Source: Tellurirhabdus rosea
GTDB taxonomy: Bacteria; Bacteroidota; Bacteroidia; Cytophagales; Spirosomataceae
DNA length: 64,000 nt
Assembly (NCBI RefSeq): GCF_026278345.1
Contig: NZ_CP111085.1
Location: 3,985,501 to 4,049,500, forward strand
Reading direction: 5' to 3'
In this document: positions 26,810 through 35,033 of the stretch, one piece after another
Layout of the letters: each line of letters opens with the position of its first letter
Position numbering within the stretch: position 1 is the first letter of the stretch
Made by a program: the position numbers and the translations under genes
The notes under the pieces: model-generated
What the model saw: the letters and a program-made list of their open reading frames with translations, nothing else
Database searches by the model: none
Told to the model about the DNA's origin: nothing

Positions 26810-27550
26810 TCAGAAACGACCGTGCAGCGTGTAGTGCTCCGTGTGCGCGAAGAGCGAAGAATAAAAGACAAAATCGGGCCGGTTGGTGTCGATGCGTTTT
26901 TCCAGACGCACCACCGGGCTGCCCTCGGCTACATCCAGCAGTCCGGCAATCCGTTCGTCGGCGGCCAGGGCCCAGATCTTTTGTTCGCCGCCCTTCACCA
27001 GCAGCCCGTATTTGGACCGCAACAGATCGAACAGGGAGCGGTTCTCGAAGCGCTGCCGCGTAAAGCCGGGCAGGTGCCGGTTCGGCAGAATCAGTTGTTC
27101 GAAGAACACCGGCTGGCCGTTGACCGCCCGAACCCGTTCCAGTCCGTAAAAACCCGCCTGCACGTCGCTTTCCGGGGGCGTAAAGAGCATTCCGTCCGGA
27201 AAATTAATGAGCTGCGGCTTGCTCACCAGCGTGGTCGTGATCTGGGTTTCCCGTTTATCGATGTTCCCTGTATTGGCCAGCCGCCCGACAATTGACATCA
27301 CCCCGAGACCAATTGGTAGCGGCTGAACGATGCTTCCCTTGCCCTGGTGCTTGCGGATGTAGCCGTCCTGCACGAGCAGCGCCAGCGCCTGCCGGATGGT
27401 AGGCTGCGTAAGGCGATATTGGTTGTAAAGGTCTTTTTCGGACGGCAATAGGTCTCCCGCCTGAAAATCACCGCGGATAATCTGCTGGCGAAGAATTTCG
27501 TACAGGTGCTGATACTGCGGTATTTTCGTGGGTTTATCGTTCATAAGCAT
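26810..27550 (-). CDS. GntR family regulator with UTRA effector domain
   Basis: Seen: 246 residues; starts at 27550 or the third codon (27544) are both possible. The winged helix spans about 10-78, with the typical LPSEKDLYNQYRLTQPTIRQ and GYIRKHQGKGS. Residues about 95-245 are a UTRA domain, which binds a small ligand, usually a sugar phosphate or amino-sugar derivative (HutC/NagR branch). It is divergent from an SDR-ROK-SIS-MetE-like operon with a 146-bp gap, so it most likely represses that operon and itself until its sugar-derived ligand appears. This is inference from position. Confidence 0.9.
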   Translation of the reverse strand: MLMNDKPTKIPQYQHLYEILRQQIIRGDFQAGDLLPSEKDLYNQYRLTQPTIRQALALLVQDGYIRKHQGKGSIVQPLPIGLGVMSIVGRLANTGNIDKRETQITTTLVSKPQLINFPDGMLFTPPESDVQAGFYGLERVRAVNGQPVFFEQLILPNRHLPGFTRQRFENRSLFDLLRSKYGLLVKGGEQKIWALAADERIAGLLDVAEGSPVVRLEKRIDTNRPDFVFYSSLFAHTEHYTLHGRF

Positions 27551-27623
27551 AAGTTACGCGGACAAGTTATAAAACGAATTACGCATCAAAAAGCAAATTT
27601 GTTGTTGGGTAGATTTCTTTTAT

Positions 27624-27633
27624 TAAGTACTTA
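27624..27633. promoter_or_regulatory. Candidate GntR operator half-site pair
   Basis: Perfect 10-bp palindrome TAAGTACTTA in the divergent region between the GntR gene and its presumed target operon. Short, so chance is not excluded. An AATCTTAC -7-like element lies at 27664-27671. Confidence 0.35.
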
Positions 27634-27696
27634 TTATAAAGAGTTGCCGGGATTTACGGGATAAATCTTACCTTGTATGGCTAATCAGACTGCCTT

Positions 27697-28497
27697 ATGA
27701 ACGCACCGTGGCTGACGCAGAAACGCCTCGTCATCGTCGGGGGCACCACCGGCCTGGGACTTTCGGCCGCCCGCGCTTTCATCGGGCAGGGCGCGCGGGT
27801 GGTGGTCGTGGGCCGCGACCCCGAAAGCTGCCTCGCCGCCGAACAGAGCTTTGACGGGTCCGGACTGGCCCTGTGCGCCGATGCGGTCCATCCCGACACG
27901 GCGGCGGAGGCCATTCGGCTTTGCCGCGAGACGTTCGGCGGCTTCGACGGCCTTTACCACGTGGCAGGCGGCAGCGGACGGCGTTTCGGCGACGGCCCCC
28001 TGCATGACCTGACGCCGGAAGGCTGGACCTATACCCTGAACCTGAACCTGACGTCGCTCATGCTTTCCAACCAGGCGGCGGTGCGGGCATTTCGGGAGCA
28101 GCAGACCGGCGGCACCATCCTCAACATGGGGTCGGTGCTGGGCTTTCGGCCCTCGCCCGGTCATTTTTCCACGCACGCCTACGCCGCGGCCAAGGCAGCC
28201 ATTATTGGATTTACGAAATCGGTCGCGGCTTATTATGCCGATAACAATATTCGGGTCAATGTGCTGGCTCCGGCTCTGGTGGAAACGCCCATGGCGCAGC
28301 GGGCCGCTACCGACGAAGTGATCATGGCCTTTATCCGAACCAAACAGCCGCTTGACGGCGGACGCATCGGCCAGCCCGCCGATCTGGACGGAGCCGCCAT
28401 TTATTTTATGTCCGACTATTCGCGCTTCACCACCGGGCAGGTGCTCGCCATCGACGGCGGGTGGAGCGTCTCGGACGGACAATTCGCCCAACTGTAA
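27697..28497 (+). CDS. SDR family oxidoreductase, first gene of the GntR-controlled operon
   Basis: Seen: 266 residues. The nucleotide motif GGTTGLG lies near residue 13; VVVGRDPES after strand two suits NADP because of the Arg. LYHVAGGSG replaces the usual NNAG. The catalytic Ser is in LNMGSVLG and Tyr-x3-Lys in HAYAAAKAA. The C-terminus has TGQVLAIDGGWS. A cytosolic sugar or polyol dehydrogenase is likely. The operon continues with gaps of 6, 15 and 28 bp to kinase, SIS and MetE-like genes, so it probably oxidises or reduces a sugar in the same route. Confidence 0.88.
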   Translation: MNAPWLTQKRLVIVGGTTGLGLSAARAFIGQGARVVVVGRDPESCLAAEQSFDGSGLALCADAVHPDTAAEAIRLCRETFGGFDGLYHVAGGSGRRFGDGPLHDLTPEGWTYTLNLNLTSLMLSNQAAVRAFREQQTGGTILNMGSVLGFRPSPGHFSTHAYAAAKAAIIGFTKSVAAYYADNNIRVNVLAPALVETPMAQRAATDEVIMAFIRTKQPLDGGRIGQPADLDGAAIYFMSDYSRFTTGQVLAIDGGWSVSDGQFAQL

Positions 28498-28503
28498 ACG
28501 TGT

Positions 28504-29433
28504 ATGCAGACCATCGGAATTGACCTCGGCGGAACCCGCATCAAAGGCGTTCTGATCGACGCCGCCACCGGCGAGGTCCGGCAGAAAACCCTGCTGCCTT
28601 CCGGCGATGAAAACTGGAAAGAACGGGTCGCCGAAGCCGTTCAGGGACTGAAAGCGCTGGCGACCGGCCCCGTGCAGGGAATCGGCCTCTCTGCTCCGGG
28701 CCTGCCCACGCCCGACAATTCGGCCATTGCCTGCATGCCGGGACGGCTGGCGGGGCTGGAAGGGCTGTCGTGGTCGGACTTTCTGCAGGAGCCGGTGCAG
28801 GTGATCAACGATGCCCACGCGGCGCTCATGGCCGAAGCCCGCTACGGAGCGGCCCGCGACGTCCGGCATGCGCTCATGCTCACCCTCGGGACGGGCGTGG
28901 GCGGCGGGTTGCTGCTGAACGGCGAACTTTATCAGGGATTTTATCAGATGGCCGGACACCTGGGGCACCTCACGGTGGACGCCGACAGCGAGCAGCGCGA
29001 CATCACCGGCGTGCCGGGCAGTCTGGAAGACGCCATCGGCAACGCGACGGTCGGGCGGCGGACGTTCGGGCGTTATGGTTCAACCTACGAACTGGTGGAG
29101 GCTTACCGACAGGGCGAACCCATCGCGACGCTGGCCTGGCTGACTTCGGTGCGGCGGCTGGCGGCGGCCCTTGCCTCGCTGGCCAACGCCTTTTCGCCGG
29201 AGGTGATGGTGCTCGGTGGCGGCATCTGTACGGCGGATGAAGCCCTTTTCAAACCGCTGGCAACGTTTATGGATATTTTTGAATGGCGTCCGGCGGGTAA
29301 AAAGACGGACATCCGAAAAGCGTATTTTGGAGAATGGGCCGGGGCCATCGGCGCGGCCGGATTTATCACAAACTCTCCCTCCGCAACCCGCCCCTCATCC
29401 GTCCGAACGGAGATGGAACGGACGGACGACTGA
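28504..29433 (+). CDS. ROK family sugar kinase
   Basis: Seen: 309 residues. IGIDLGGTRIKGVL is the N-terminal phosphate-binding loop, and INDAHAALMAEARYGAA carries the catalytic Asp-type residue after strand five. LTLGTGVGGGLLLNGELYQG is the ROK second phosphate motif, followed by AGHLGHLTV. The usual zinc motif CxCGxxGC is absent: the region reads GVPGSLED. Family knowledge: ROK members phosphorylate glucose, mannose, N-acetylmannosamine or allose with ATP. Directly follows the SDR (6 bp), so it probably phosphorylates that pathway's sugar. Substrate unknown. Confidence 0.9.
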   Translation: MQTIGIDLGGTRIKGVLIDAATGEVRQKTLLPSGDENWKERVAEAVQGLKALATGPVQGIGLSAPGLPTPDNSAIACMPGRLAGLEGLSWSDFLQEPVQVINDAHAALMAEARYGAARDVRHALMLTLGTGVGGGLLLNGELYQGFYQMAGHLGHLTVDADSEQRDITGVPGSLEDAIGNATVGRRTFGRYGSTYELVEAYRQGEPIATLAWLTSVRRLAAALASLANAFSPEVMVLGGGICTADEALFKPLATFMDIFEWRPAGKKTDIRKAYFGEWAGAIGAAGFITNSPSATRPSSVRTEMERTDD

Positions 29434-29448
29434 CAGACCAGAGACTTT

Positions 29449-30252
29449 ATGACAATCATTGAACAATATCTGGAAAAATGCCGACACATTTTGCAGGTGG
29501 TCGGGCAGCAGCAGGCGGCGATTCAGGAAGCGGCACGGTGGTTTGCCGACACGATTCTGGCGGGCCGGATGGTACACGTTTTCGGCTCGGGACACAGCCG
29601 GATCATGGTGGAGGAAATGTGGCCGCGCTACGGTTCCTTTCCGGGTTTCAACCCCATTGTCGAACTGTCGCTGACGTTTCACAACCTCGTCGTCGGCGCA
29701 AATGGTCAGCGACAGGCGATGTTTCTGGAAAACGTGCCCGGATTGGCCGAACGGATTCTTCGCAACTTCGATATTTCGGAGCAGGATTCGGCGCTGGTCA
29801 TTTCTTCTTCGGGCTGCAACGTCGTGCCCGTCGAAATGGCGGAGGAATTCCAGAAACGGGGCGTCAAAGTGGTGGGCCTGATCACGCAGGAACATTCCGA
29901 CCAGAGTACCAGCAAACGGAAAGACGGCCTGAAACTGAGTGATTTTGCTGATCTGGTGCTCGATACCGGCGCGCCCGTAGGCGACGCGATGGTCCATGTG
30001 CCAGGCCTCGATACGCCCGTCGGGCCGGGGAGCACGGTCGGCGGCGCAATGCTGGTCAACTGCCTGAAAGCCGAAGTTGCCCGCCTGCTGACCGAAGCCG
30101 GGCAGCCGCCCAAAGTCCTCACGGCGGGGGCTCTCGTCGGTTCCGAGCGCGCCACCGAACTCTTTGAAGCCGCCTACGACGAACACGCGCACCGGCTGGC
30201 CCGCCTCTACGCCCAGGTCGGCGTTCCGTCCCCCGTCAGCCTCAATTTTTAA
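29449..30252 (+). CDS. SIS-domain sugar-phosphate-binding protein (UPF0309-like)
   Basis: Seen: 267 residues. The SIS fold begins after an N-terminal helical part. VFGSGHSRIMVEEMWPRYG is the phosphosugar loop, and LVISSSGCNVVPVEMAEEF is the second. Family knowledge: SIS domains isomerise or sense phosphosugars, and the UPF0309 branch is uncharacterised. With a ROK kinase before it, the product of phosphorylation is its likely substrate. It lies in the GntR-controlled operon, 15 bp after the kinase. Its stop codon starts a lone short-word repeat arm. Confidence 0.85.
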   Translation: MTIIEQYLEKCRHILQVVGQQQAAIQEAARWFADTILAGRMVHVFGSGHSRIMVEEMWPRYGSFPGFNPIVELSLTFHNLVVGANGQRQAMFLENVPGLAERILRNFDISEQDSALVISSSGCNVVPVEMAEEFQKRGVKVVGLITQEHSDQSTSKRKDGLKLSDFADLVLDTGAPVGDAMVHVPGLDTPVGPGSTVGGAMLVNCLKAEVARLLTEAGQPPKVLTAGALVGSERATELFEAAYDEHAHRLARLYAQVGVPSPVSLNF

Positions 30253-30277
30253 TTCTTCATTCATAATTCTTAATTGT
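30250..30277. repeat. Lone short-word repeat arm
   Basis: Read on the minus strand, four 7-nt units follow one another: AATTAAG, AATTATG, AATGAAG, AATTAAA. No matching second arm is close by. It fills the 28-bp gap between the SIS and MetE-like genes. Confidence 0.6.
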
Positions 30278-30280
30278 CCA

Positions 30281-31306
30281 ATGCAGCCCGTACCCATCCG
30301 CACCACCGTCGTCGGCAGCTACCCGTTTCCCGGCTGGCTGGAATTTGCCACGCAGAATCTGGACAAATTCGGCCCGGCCGATATTGAGGAAATGGTGGAA
30401 GACGCCGTGGTGGCGGCCATTCACGACCAGACCACCGCGGGCCTTGATGTCATTACGGACGGCGAACAGACCCGGCTGGATTTCAACCTGTCGTTCTATG
30501 GCTACCTCAAAGGCATCGAACCCAACCACGCCGAGACCCGCAAGTTCGGCCCGGCGGCCCACGACCAGCGCGGCAAGCATTCCATCGTGGCCGAACTGAC
30601 CGCCCCGGCCGGACTGGGAGCCGTGAAGGAATTTCAGCGGCTGCAAAAACTGGCCCCGTCCGGCCCGACGCTGAAAGCTTCCGTGCCCGGTCCTTACACA
30701 CTCAGCGGCCGGATGTTGCCGAATGCTCACTACAAGGACCGTTACGAAATTACCGAAGCCCTGCTTCCCATCGTCCGGAAGGAACTGGAAGACCTGGTGG
30801 CGGCGGGCTGCACGGAGATCACCGTGGACGAACCGTCGATGTCGTGCTATGCCTACAAGGAGGATACCCGGCGGTTTGTGAATATTTTCAACCGGACGGT
30901 CGCGCCGGTGGTGGGCAAATGCCGCCTGTCGACGCACCTGTGTTTCGGCAATTTCAAAGGCCGCCCGGTAGGATTTCGCAAAATTCATCCAATGCTGCCC
31001 GATTTTCTGGACCTGTCCGTAGACGAAGTGCACGTGGAAATGGCGAACCGGGAATTCGACGAAGTGGAACTGCTTGCCGAATTTGCGCAGAAGATGGACG
31101 TGGCCGTGGGCATTGTGGATGTCAAAAACTATTACATCGAAACCGTGCAGGACGTGGTCGAGCGCATCCGCAAGTGCCTGAAATACGTCCCCGCCGATAA
31201 ACTGGCCGTTGCGCCGGACTGCGGCCTGAGCCAGACCGCCCGCTGGGCCGCCAGGCAGAAACTGGTCAACCTGGTGGCAGGAGCGAGGGAGGTGAGAAAG
31301 GGGTAA
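30281..31306 (+). CDS. Cobalamin-independent methionine-synthase-like (MetE C-terminal domain) protein
   Basis: Seen: 341 residues from the ATG at 30281; an in-frame upstream ATG would overlap the SIS gene and read through the repeat arm. This is the C-terminal MetE barrel only. RTTVVGSYPFP is at the N-terminus, DGEQTR near 69, and DEPSMSCY near 184. The zinc ligands His219, Cys221, Glu253 and Cys314 are present; the 61-residue Glu-Cys spacing equals that of full MetE (665 to 726), and the spacing before the Glu differs. Short MetE-like proteins often do methyl transfer to or from other thiols. Its place after SDR, ROK and SIS genes is unusual; a demethylation step on a methylated substrate is possible but speculative. 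Confidence 0.85.
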   Translation: MQPVPIRTTVVGSYPFPGWLEFATQNLDKFGPADIEEMVEDAVVAAIHDQTTAGLDVITDGEQTRLDFNLSFYGYLKGIEPNHAETRKFGPAAHDQRGKHSIVAELTAPAGLGAVKEFQRLQKLAPSGPTLKASVPGPYTLSGRMLPNAHYKDRYEITEALLPIVRKELEDLVAAGCTEITVDEPSMSCYAYKEDTRRFVNIFNRTVAPVVGKCRLSTHLCFGNFKGRPVGFRKIHPMLPDFLDLSVDEVHVEMANREFDEVELLAEFAQKMDVAVGIVDVKNYYIETVQDVVERIRKCLKYVPADKLAVAPDCGLSQTARWAARQKLVNLVAGAREVRKG

Positions 31307-31396
31307 ATGATTGATTGACTGAATGACTGGCTTCGCAATGCTAAGGTCAGCGAAGCCAACCAATCAGGCATTCAGTCATTCAGTCACTCAATCATT
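31306..31396. repeat. Short-word inverted repeat (hairpin H4)
   Basis: Left arm 31306-31336 is TGATTGACTGAA-type 4/8-nt words ending GGCTTCGC; right arm 31350-31396 begins GCGAAGCC and mirrors it. It starts at the stop codon of the MetE-like gene. Confidence 0.9.
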
Positions 31397-31457
31397 CCCA
31401 CCGAAACCTTATCCATTCGTATTGGTTTTAGTACCAATAGGATAACTCAACGTGAGT

Positions 31458-32222
31458 ATGGACAAGGTTTGTGAAGTTTCCTGCCTGATTCCGTTCTACA
31501 ATGAAGGAGAACGGTTATTTTCTGTTCTGGAAACAGTAACGCAAGTAGAAGATATAGCAAAAATAGTCTGCATCGACGACGGGTCGGAGGACGATAATTA
31601 CCGCATTATTCAGGAACGGTGGCCGCAGATTTCGGTCGTCCGGCAGGAAAACCAGGGTAAAACGGGAGCCATCAAGCGCGGTCTGGCCGAAGTGGATTCG
31701 GAATACGTGCTGATGATGGATGCCGATTTGCAGAATATCCAACTGGATGAACTGCAGCGCATTGTGGCGGCCGTGCGGCAGGGCTGCGACGCCGATATGG
31801 TCATTTTCCGGCGGCTCTACGCCGAGTGGTTCGTCAAGATGAACCGCGGCGACGTGCTGCTTTCGGGCGAACGCATCATCCGGCGCGAGGACCTGACCGA
31901 GATCCTGAAGGAGCCGGTAGAAGGTTTTCAACTGGAAGTAGCCATCAATGAATACATGCAGCAGCACCGCAAGCGGGTTCGCTGGGTGCCCTGGTCGGCG
32001 ACGAATACGTACAAAATGGACAAACGGGGGCCGCTCGAAGGCTTCTGGAAAGATTTCCAGATGTACGCCGATATTCTGCTGTACGTCGGGCTGAAGTCGT
32101 ACTTCCGGCAGGTCGCCACGTTCGCGCGGAAACCGCTGCGGCTGCGCAGTCGCCAGCCGTTTTACAAACGTTTCAGAAATGCTTATCAAACCTCTTCAAC
32201 AGGACGAACCGTTACTGGCTGA
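31458..32222 (+). CDS. Glycosyltransferase family 2 protein
   Basis: Seen: 254 residues from the ATG at 31458 (a GTG two codons earlier is possible). GT-A fold with SCLIPFYNEGERL at the start, CIDDGSEDD for the nucleotide, and MMDADLQN with the DxD-type metal site. A later RREDLTE and WVPWSATNTYKMDKRG segment replaces the usual ED/RRW motif. No membrane helix is visible, so probably a soluble or peripheral enzyme that transfers a sugar to lipid or glycan; exact acceptor unknown. Its end overlaps the next gene by 44 bp, which suggests coupled translation with the UlaG-like hydrolase. Confidence 0.88.
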   Translation: MDKVCEVSCLIPFYNEGERLFSVLETVTQVEDIAKIVCIDDGSEDDNYRIIQERWPQISVVRQENQGKTGAIKRGLAEVDSEYVLMMDADLQNIQLDELQRIVAAVRQGCDADMVIFRRLYAEWFVKMNRGDVLLSGERIIRREDLTEILKEPVEGFQLEVAINEYMQQHRKRVRWVPWSATNTYKMDKRGPLEGFWKDFQMYADILLYVGLKSYFRQVATFARKPLRLRSRQPFYKRFRNAYQTSSTGRTVTG

Positions 32223-33042
32223 TATCGAGGCGGCCCGCAGTGACCGCGATTCCCTGCATATCTGGTGGCTTGGACAAAGCGGCTTTCTGCTGCAATGGTC
32301 GGGCCACCATTTGCTTTTTGACCCCTACCTGTCGGATTCGCTGACGGAGAAATACCACGATACGGACAAACCGCACGTCCGGCTTTCGGAACGCGTCATT
32401 TTTCCCGGCCATCTGGGAATGGTGGACGTGGTGACCTCCAGCCATAACCACACGGACCATCTGGACTACCACACCCTGTATCCGCTGATGGCCGCCAACT
32501 GGCATATGCAGTTTGTCATTCCGGAAGCCAACCGGGAGTTTGTGAAAAAGCGCCTGACGTATCTGGAAAGCGAACCCATCGGCCTGACGGACGGACAAAC
32601 GGCGCCGGTCGGGCCGTTCACGTTTCACGGCGTCCCGGCGGCGCATAACGACATCGAGCGGGACGAACAGGGGCGGTGCCGGTTCATGGGCTTTGTAGCG
32701 GAAATCGGGCCGTACACGGTCTACCATTCCGGCGATACGCTCTGGTACGACGGCATCGTGGAGATGCTGAAACCGTTTGGAATCGATGTCGCTTTTCTGC
32801 CCATCAACGGCAACCGGCCCGAGCGCCGCGTCGCCGGCAACCTGAACGCGGAGGAAGCCGCCCGGCTGGGCCGCGAAATCGGCGCCCGGCTCGTGATTCC
32901 GCACCATTACGACCTCTTTGCGTTCAACACGGCCGACCCGGCGGAGTTTGTACGGGCCTGCGAGTGGGAGGGAACGCCCCACCGGGTGCTGCAACTGGGC
33001 GAGCGCCTGACGTACGCGGCTACACGTCCAGTTGCCGGATAA
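32179..33042 (+). CDS. UlaG-like metallo-beta-lactamase-fold hydrolase
   Basis: Seen: 287 residues. WWLGQSGFLL and LLFDPYLSDS open the fold, followed by SSHNHTDHLDYH, the HxHxDH zinc motif (His-x-His-x-Asp-His). AAHNDIERD and VYHSGDTLWYDG give the third His and bridging Asp, and IPHHYDLFAFN the last. These features match L-ascorbate-6-phosphate lactonase UlaG and relatives, which open sugar lactones. The start overlaps the glycosyltransferase by 44 bp, and the end overlaps the convergent acetyltransferase gene by 23 bp. Substrate not assigned. Confidence 0.87.
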   Translation: MLIKPLQQDEPLLADIEAARSDRDSLHIWWLGQSGFLLQWSGHHLLFDPYLSDSLTEKYHDTDKPHVRLSERVIFPGHLGMVDVVTSSHNHTDHLDYHTLYPLMAANWHMQFVIPEANREFVKKRLTYLESEPIGLTDGQTAPVGPFTFHGVPAAHNDIERDEQGRCRFMGFVAEIGPYTVYHSGDTLWYDGIVEMLKPFGIDVAFLPINGNRPERRVAGNLNAEEAARLGREIGARLVIPHHYDLFAFNTADPAEFVRACEWEGTPHRVLQLGERLTYAATRPVAG

Positions 33043-33577
33043 CCTTGCACGGATTGCCCGCCGCAAAGACATTGGCTGGAATATCCTTTGTGACGACGCT
33101 GCCCGCGCCGATGGTCGTGTTTTCGCCAATCGTCACACCCGGACAAATCACCGCACTGCCGCCCAGCCACACGTTGTCGCCGATGGTGACCGGGGCCGCC
33201 AGCTCAGGGCCTTTGATGCGTTCGGAAGCCAGCAGCGGATGCGTGGCGGCGTAAATCTGGACGTTGGGGCCCATCAGCACGTTGTTGCCAATCCGCACCT
33301 CGGCGCAGTCCAGAATGATGCAGTTGAAATTCATGAACACGTTGTTGCCCAGATAAATATGGCAGCCGTAATCGCAGTGGAACGGGGCCATGATTTCAAC
33401 GCCTTCGCCCAGACTGCCGAGCAGTTGGGTCAGAAGCCGTTTCCGGGCCGCGACGTCGGCATGGTCGAGCTGGTTGTAAGCGCCAAACAGCCGCCGGGCG
33501 CGGCTGCGCATGTGCAGCAACTCAGGATCAGTAGCCAGGTACAACTCCCCGGCCAGCATCTTTTCGCGCTCGGTCAT
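33020..33577 (-). CDS. maa: Maltose O-acetyltransferase-like hexapeptide transferase
   Basis: Seen: 185 residues. An N-terminal helical Mac domain (EKMLAGELYLATDPELLHMR) is followed by a left-handed beta-helix of hexapeptide repeats with the acceptor and catalytic region YAATHPL (catalytic His). It closes with a VVTKDIPANVFAAGNPCKVI signature. These match Maa/NodL sugar O-acetyltransferases, which use acetyl-CoA on maltose, glucose or related sugars in the cytosol. The gene is convergent with, and overlaps by 23 bp, the UlaG-like gene. A minus-strand promoter-like motif is 55 bp upstream. The gene symbol is by family and not certain. Confidence 0.88.
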   Translation of the reverse strand: MTEREKMLAGELYLATDPELLHMRSRARRLFGAYNQLDHADVAARKRLLTQLLGSLGEGVEIMAPFHCDYGCHIYLGNNVFMNFNCIILDCAEVRIGNNVLMGPNVQIYAATHPLLASERIKGPELAAPVTIGDNVWLGGSAVICPGVTIGENTTIGAGSVVTKDIPANVFAAGNPCKVIRQLDV

Positions 33578-33631
33578 GTAAAGGACGAATACAGGTTTTG
33601 CCCTGAAAATGCGTTAGTATTGAAAAGCGAA

Positions 33632-33643
33632 GTAAGATACAAA
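33632..33643 (-). promoter_or_regulatory. Putative promoter element TTTGTATCTTAC (minus strand)
   Basis: Reads TTTGTATCTTAC on the minus strand, identical to 5109-5120, 55 bp upstream of the acetyltransferase start. Confidence 0.45.
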
Positions 33644-33701
33644 TTTGAGTATATACCGGTCGGCCATTCTCTTATTAACTTATCCACAAACCTCATTTGC
33701 C

Positions 33702-34952
33702 ATGCCTTCTCCTGCCCGCTATAAGTCTGTTATCTACAAAGCCACCAGTAGCCTGCTTTTCATTCTTCATTGTTCCTTATTCATCCAAACGTCTCTCGCC
33801 CAGAAGCCGAATTTTAAAGTTCAGGTCGTTGATAACCAGATCAGCATCGGCTACGGACTGGCGATTGGCGATGTGGACGGGGATAAAAAGCCGGATATTC
33901 TGCTGGCCGACCAGAAGGAGTTTGTCTGGTATAAAAACCCCGGCAACCGCACCGGCACCTGGAAACGGCACGTCATGGCCCGCAATCTGACGCCGCAGGA
34001 TAACGTTTGCATTGCCGCCCGCGACCTCGACGGCGACGGCCGGGTAGAGGTGGCCGTCGGCGCGGGCTGGAATCCGGCCGAAACGGGCGATTCAACCAAA
34101 TCCGGGGCCGTATTCTACCTCCTGCGCCCGAAAGATGCCACGCAGCTCTGGGAACCCGTCCGCCTGCCCGCCGAAGTAACGACCCACCGGATGCGCTGGG
34201 CCAAGGTGGGCGGCAATCAGTACCAGTTGATCGTGGTACCGCTGCACGGCTTTGGCAACAAAAACGGCGAAGGCCGGGGTGTACGGGTGTACGGCTACGA
34301 GTTTCCAAAAAATCCGCGCGGTGGCTGGAAACGCCATCTGGTCGACTCCACGCTGCACATGACGCACAACTTCGAAATCTGGGAGGAAGGGTCGTTTACG
34401 GGCGTGATTGTGGCCGGGAAAGAGGGCGGAAAAATTCTCGAATGGAAAAACAACCGCTGGCAGTACCAGCCCGAAGAGGCCGCCCGGCTCGCGCTGGACA
34501 TGCTGACGCCCAACGGCAGCGGAATCGGCGAAATCCGGCGGTTCAACAACGGCAGCGGGATTGCCACCATCCAGCCCATGCACGGCGATATCCTGCAAAT
34601 TGAAACGGGCTATTACTCCGTCAAAACGCCCCGCGCCGACGTTTCCGAAAAGGAAATCAGCGTTCTGAGCGACGAACTAAGCCAGGGCCATGCCTTGGTG
34701 ACGGGCGATTTTCTGAAAATGGGCACCGACCAGATCGTAGCGGGCTGGCGCAATCCGAATAAGAAAAAAGAAGTCGGCATCCGGATGTTTGTGCCGCAGA
34801 AAGATGGTCCCTGGCAGGAATACCCCGTCGATGACAGCGTCCGGATGGCCTGCGAAGACCTCCAGGCCGCTGACCTCGACGGCGACGGCAAACTCGACCT
34901 GATCGCCTCGGGGCGGGCGACGTTGAACGTGCTTGTTTATTGGAATGATTGA
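33702..34952 (+). CDS. Exported FG-GAP/VCBS repeat propeller protein
   Basis: Seen: 416 residues from the ATG at 33702. The signal peptide (core about residues 13-30, ending LAQ) is encoded by DNA that resembles the short-word repeats (see findings). The body is a propeller with calcium-loop repeats of FG-GAP/VCBS type: GDVDGDKKPDILLA, ARDLDGDGRVEVAVGAGWN, and AADLDGDGKLDLIASG. Family knowledge: such proteins are secreted or periplasmic and bind calcium and often glycans or proteins. Catalytic residues are not evident. The stop codon lies inside hairpin H5. Confidence 0.85.
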   Translation: MPSPARYKSVIYKATSSLLFILHCSLFIQTSLAQKPNFKVQVVDNQISIGYGLAIGDVDGDKKPDILLADQKEFVWYKNPGNRTGTWKRHVMARNLTPQDNVCIAARDLDGDGRVEVAVGAGWNPAETGDSTKSGAVFYLLRPKDATQLWEPVRLPAEVTTHRMRWAKVGGNQYQLIVVPLHGFGNKNGEGRGVRVYGYEFPKNPRGGWKRHLVDSTLHMTHNFEIWEEGSFTGVIVAGKEGGKILEWKNNRWQYQPEEAARLALDMLTPNGSGIGEIRRFNNGSGIATIQPMHGDILQIETGYYSVKTPRADVSEKEISVLSDELSQGHALVTGDFLKMGTDQIVAGWRNPNKKKEVGIRMFVPQKDGPWQEYPVDDSVRMACEDLQAADLDGDGKLDLIASGRATLNVLVYWND

Positions 34953-35033
34953 ATTTTGAGTGTTGAATGATTGATTTGCTTCACAAATTCTAACTCAGCG
35001 GAGCAAATCAATCATTCAACATTCAAAATTCAA
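34949..35033. repeat. Short-word inverted repeat (hairpin H5)
   Basis: Arms 34949-34980 and 35002-35033 are 32 nt each with a single mismatch, around a 21-nt loop. The right side of the apex has GCGGAGC. It runs from one stop codon to the other of two convergent genes. Confidence 0.95.

Noticed and set aside
29449-29478. Additional alternative frames inside the SIS and ROK genes
   Set aside because: They overlap genes with complete family motifs and carry none.
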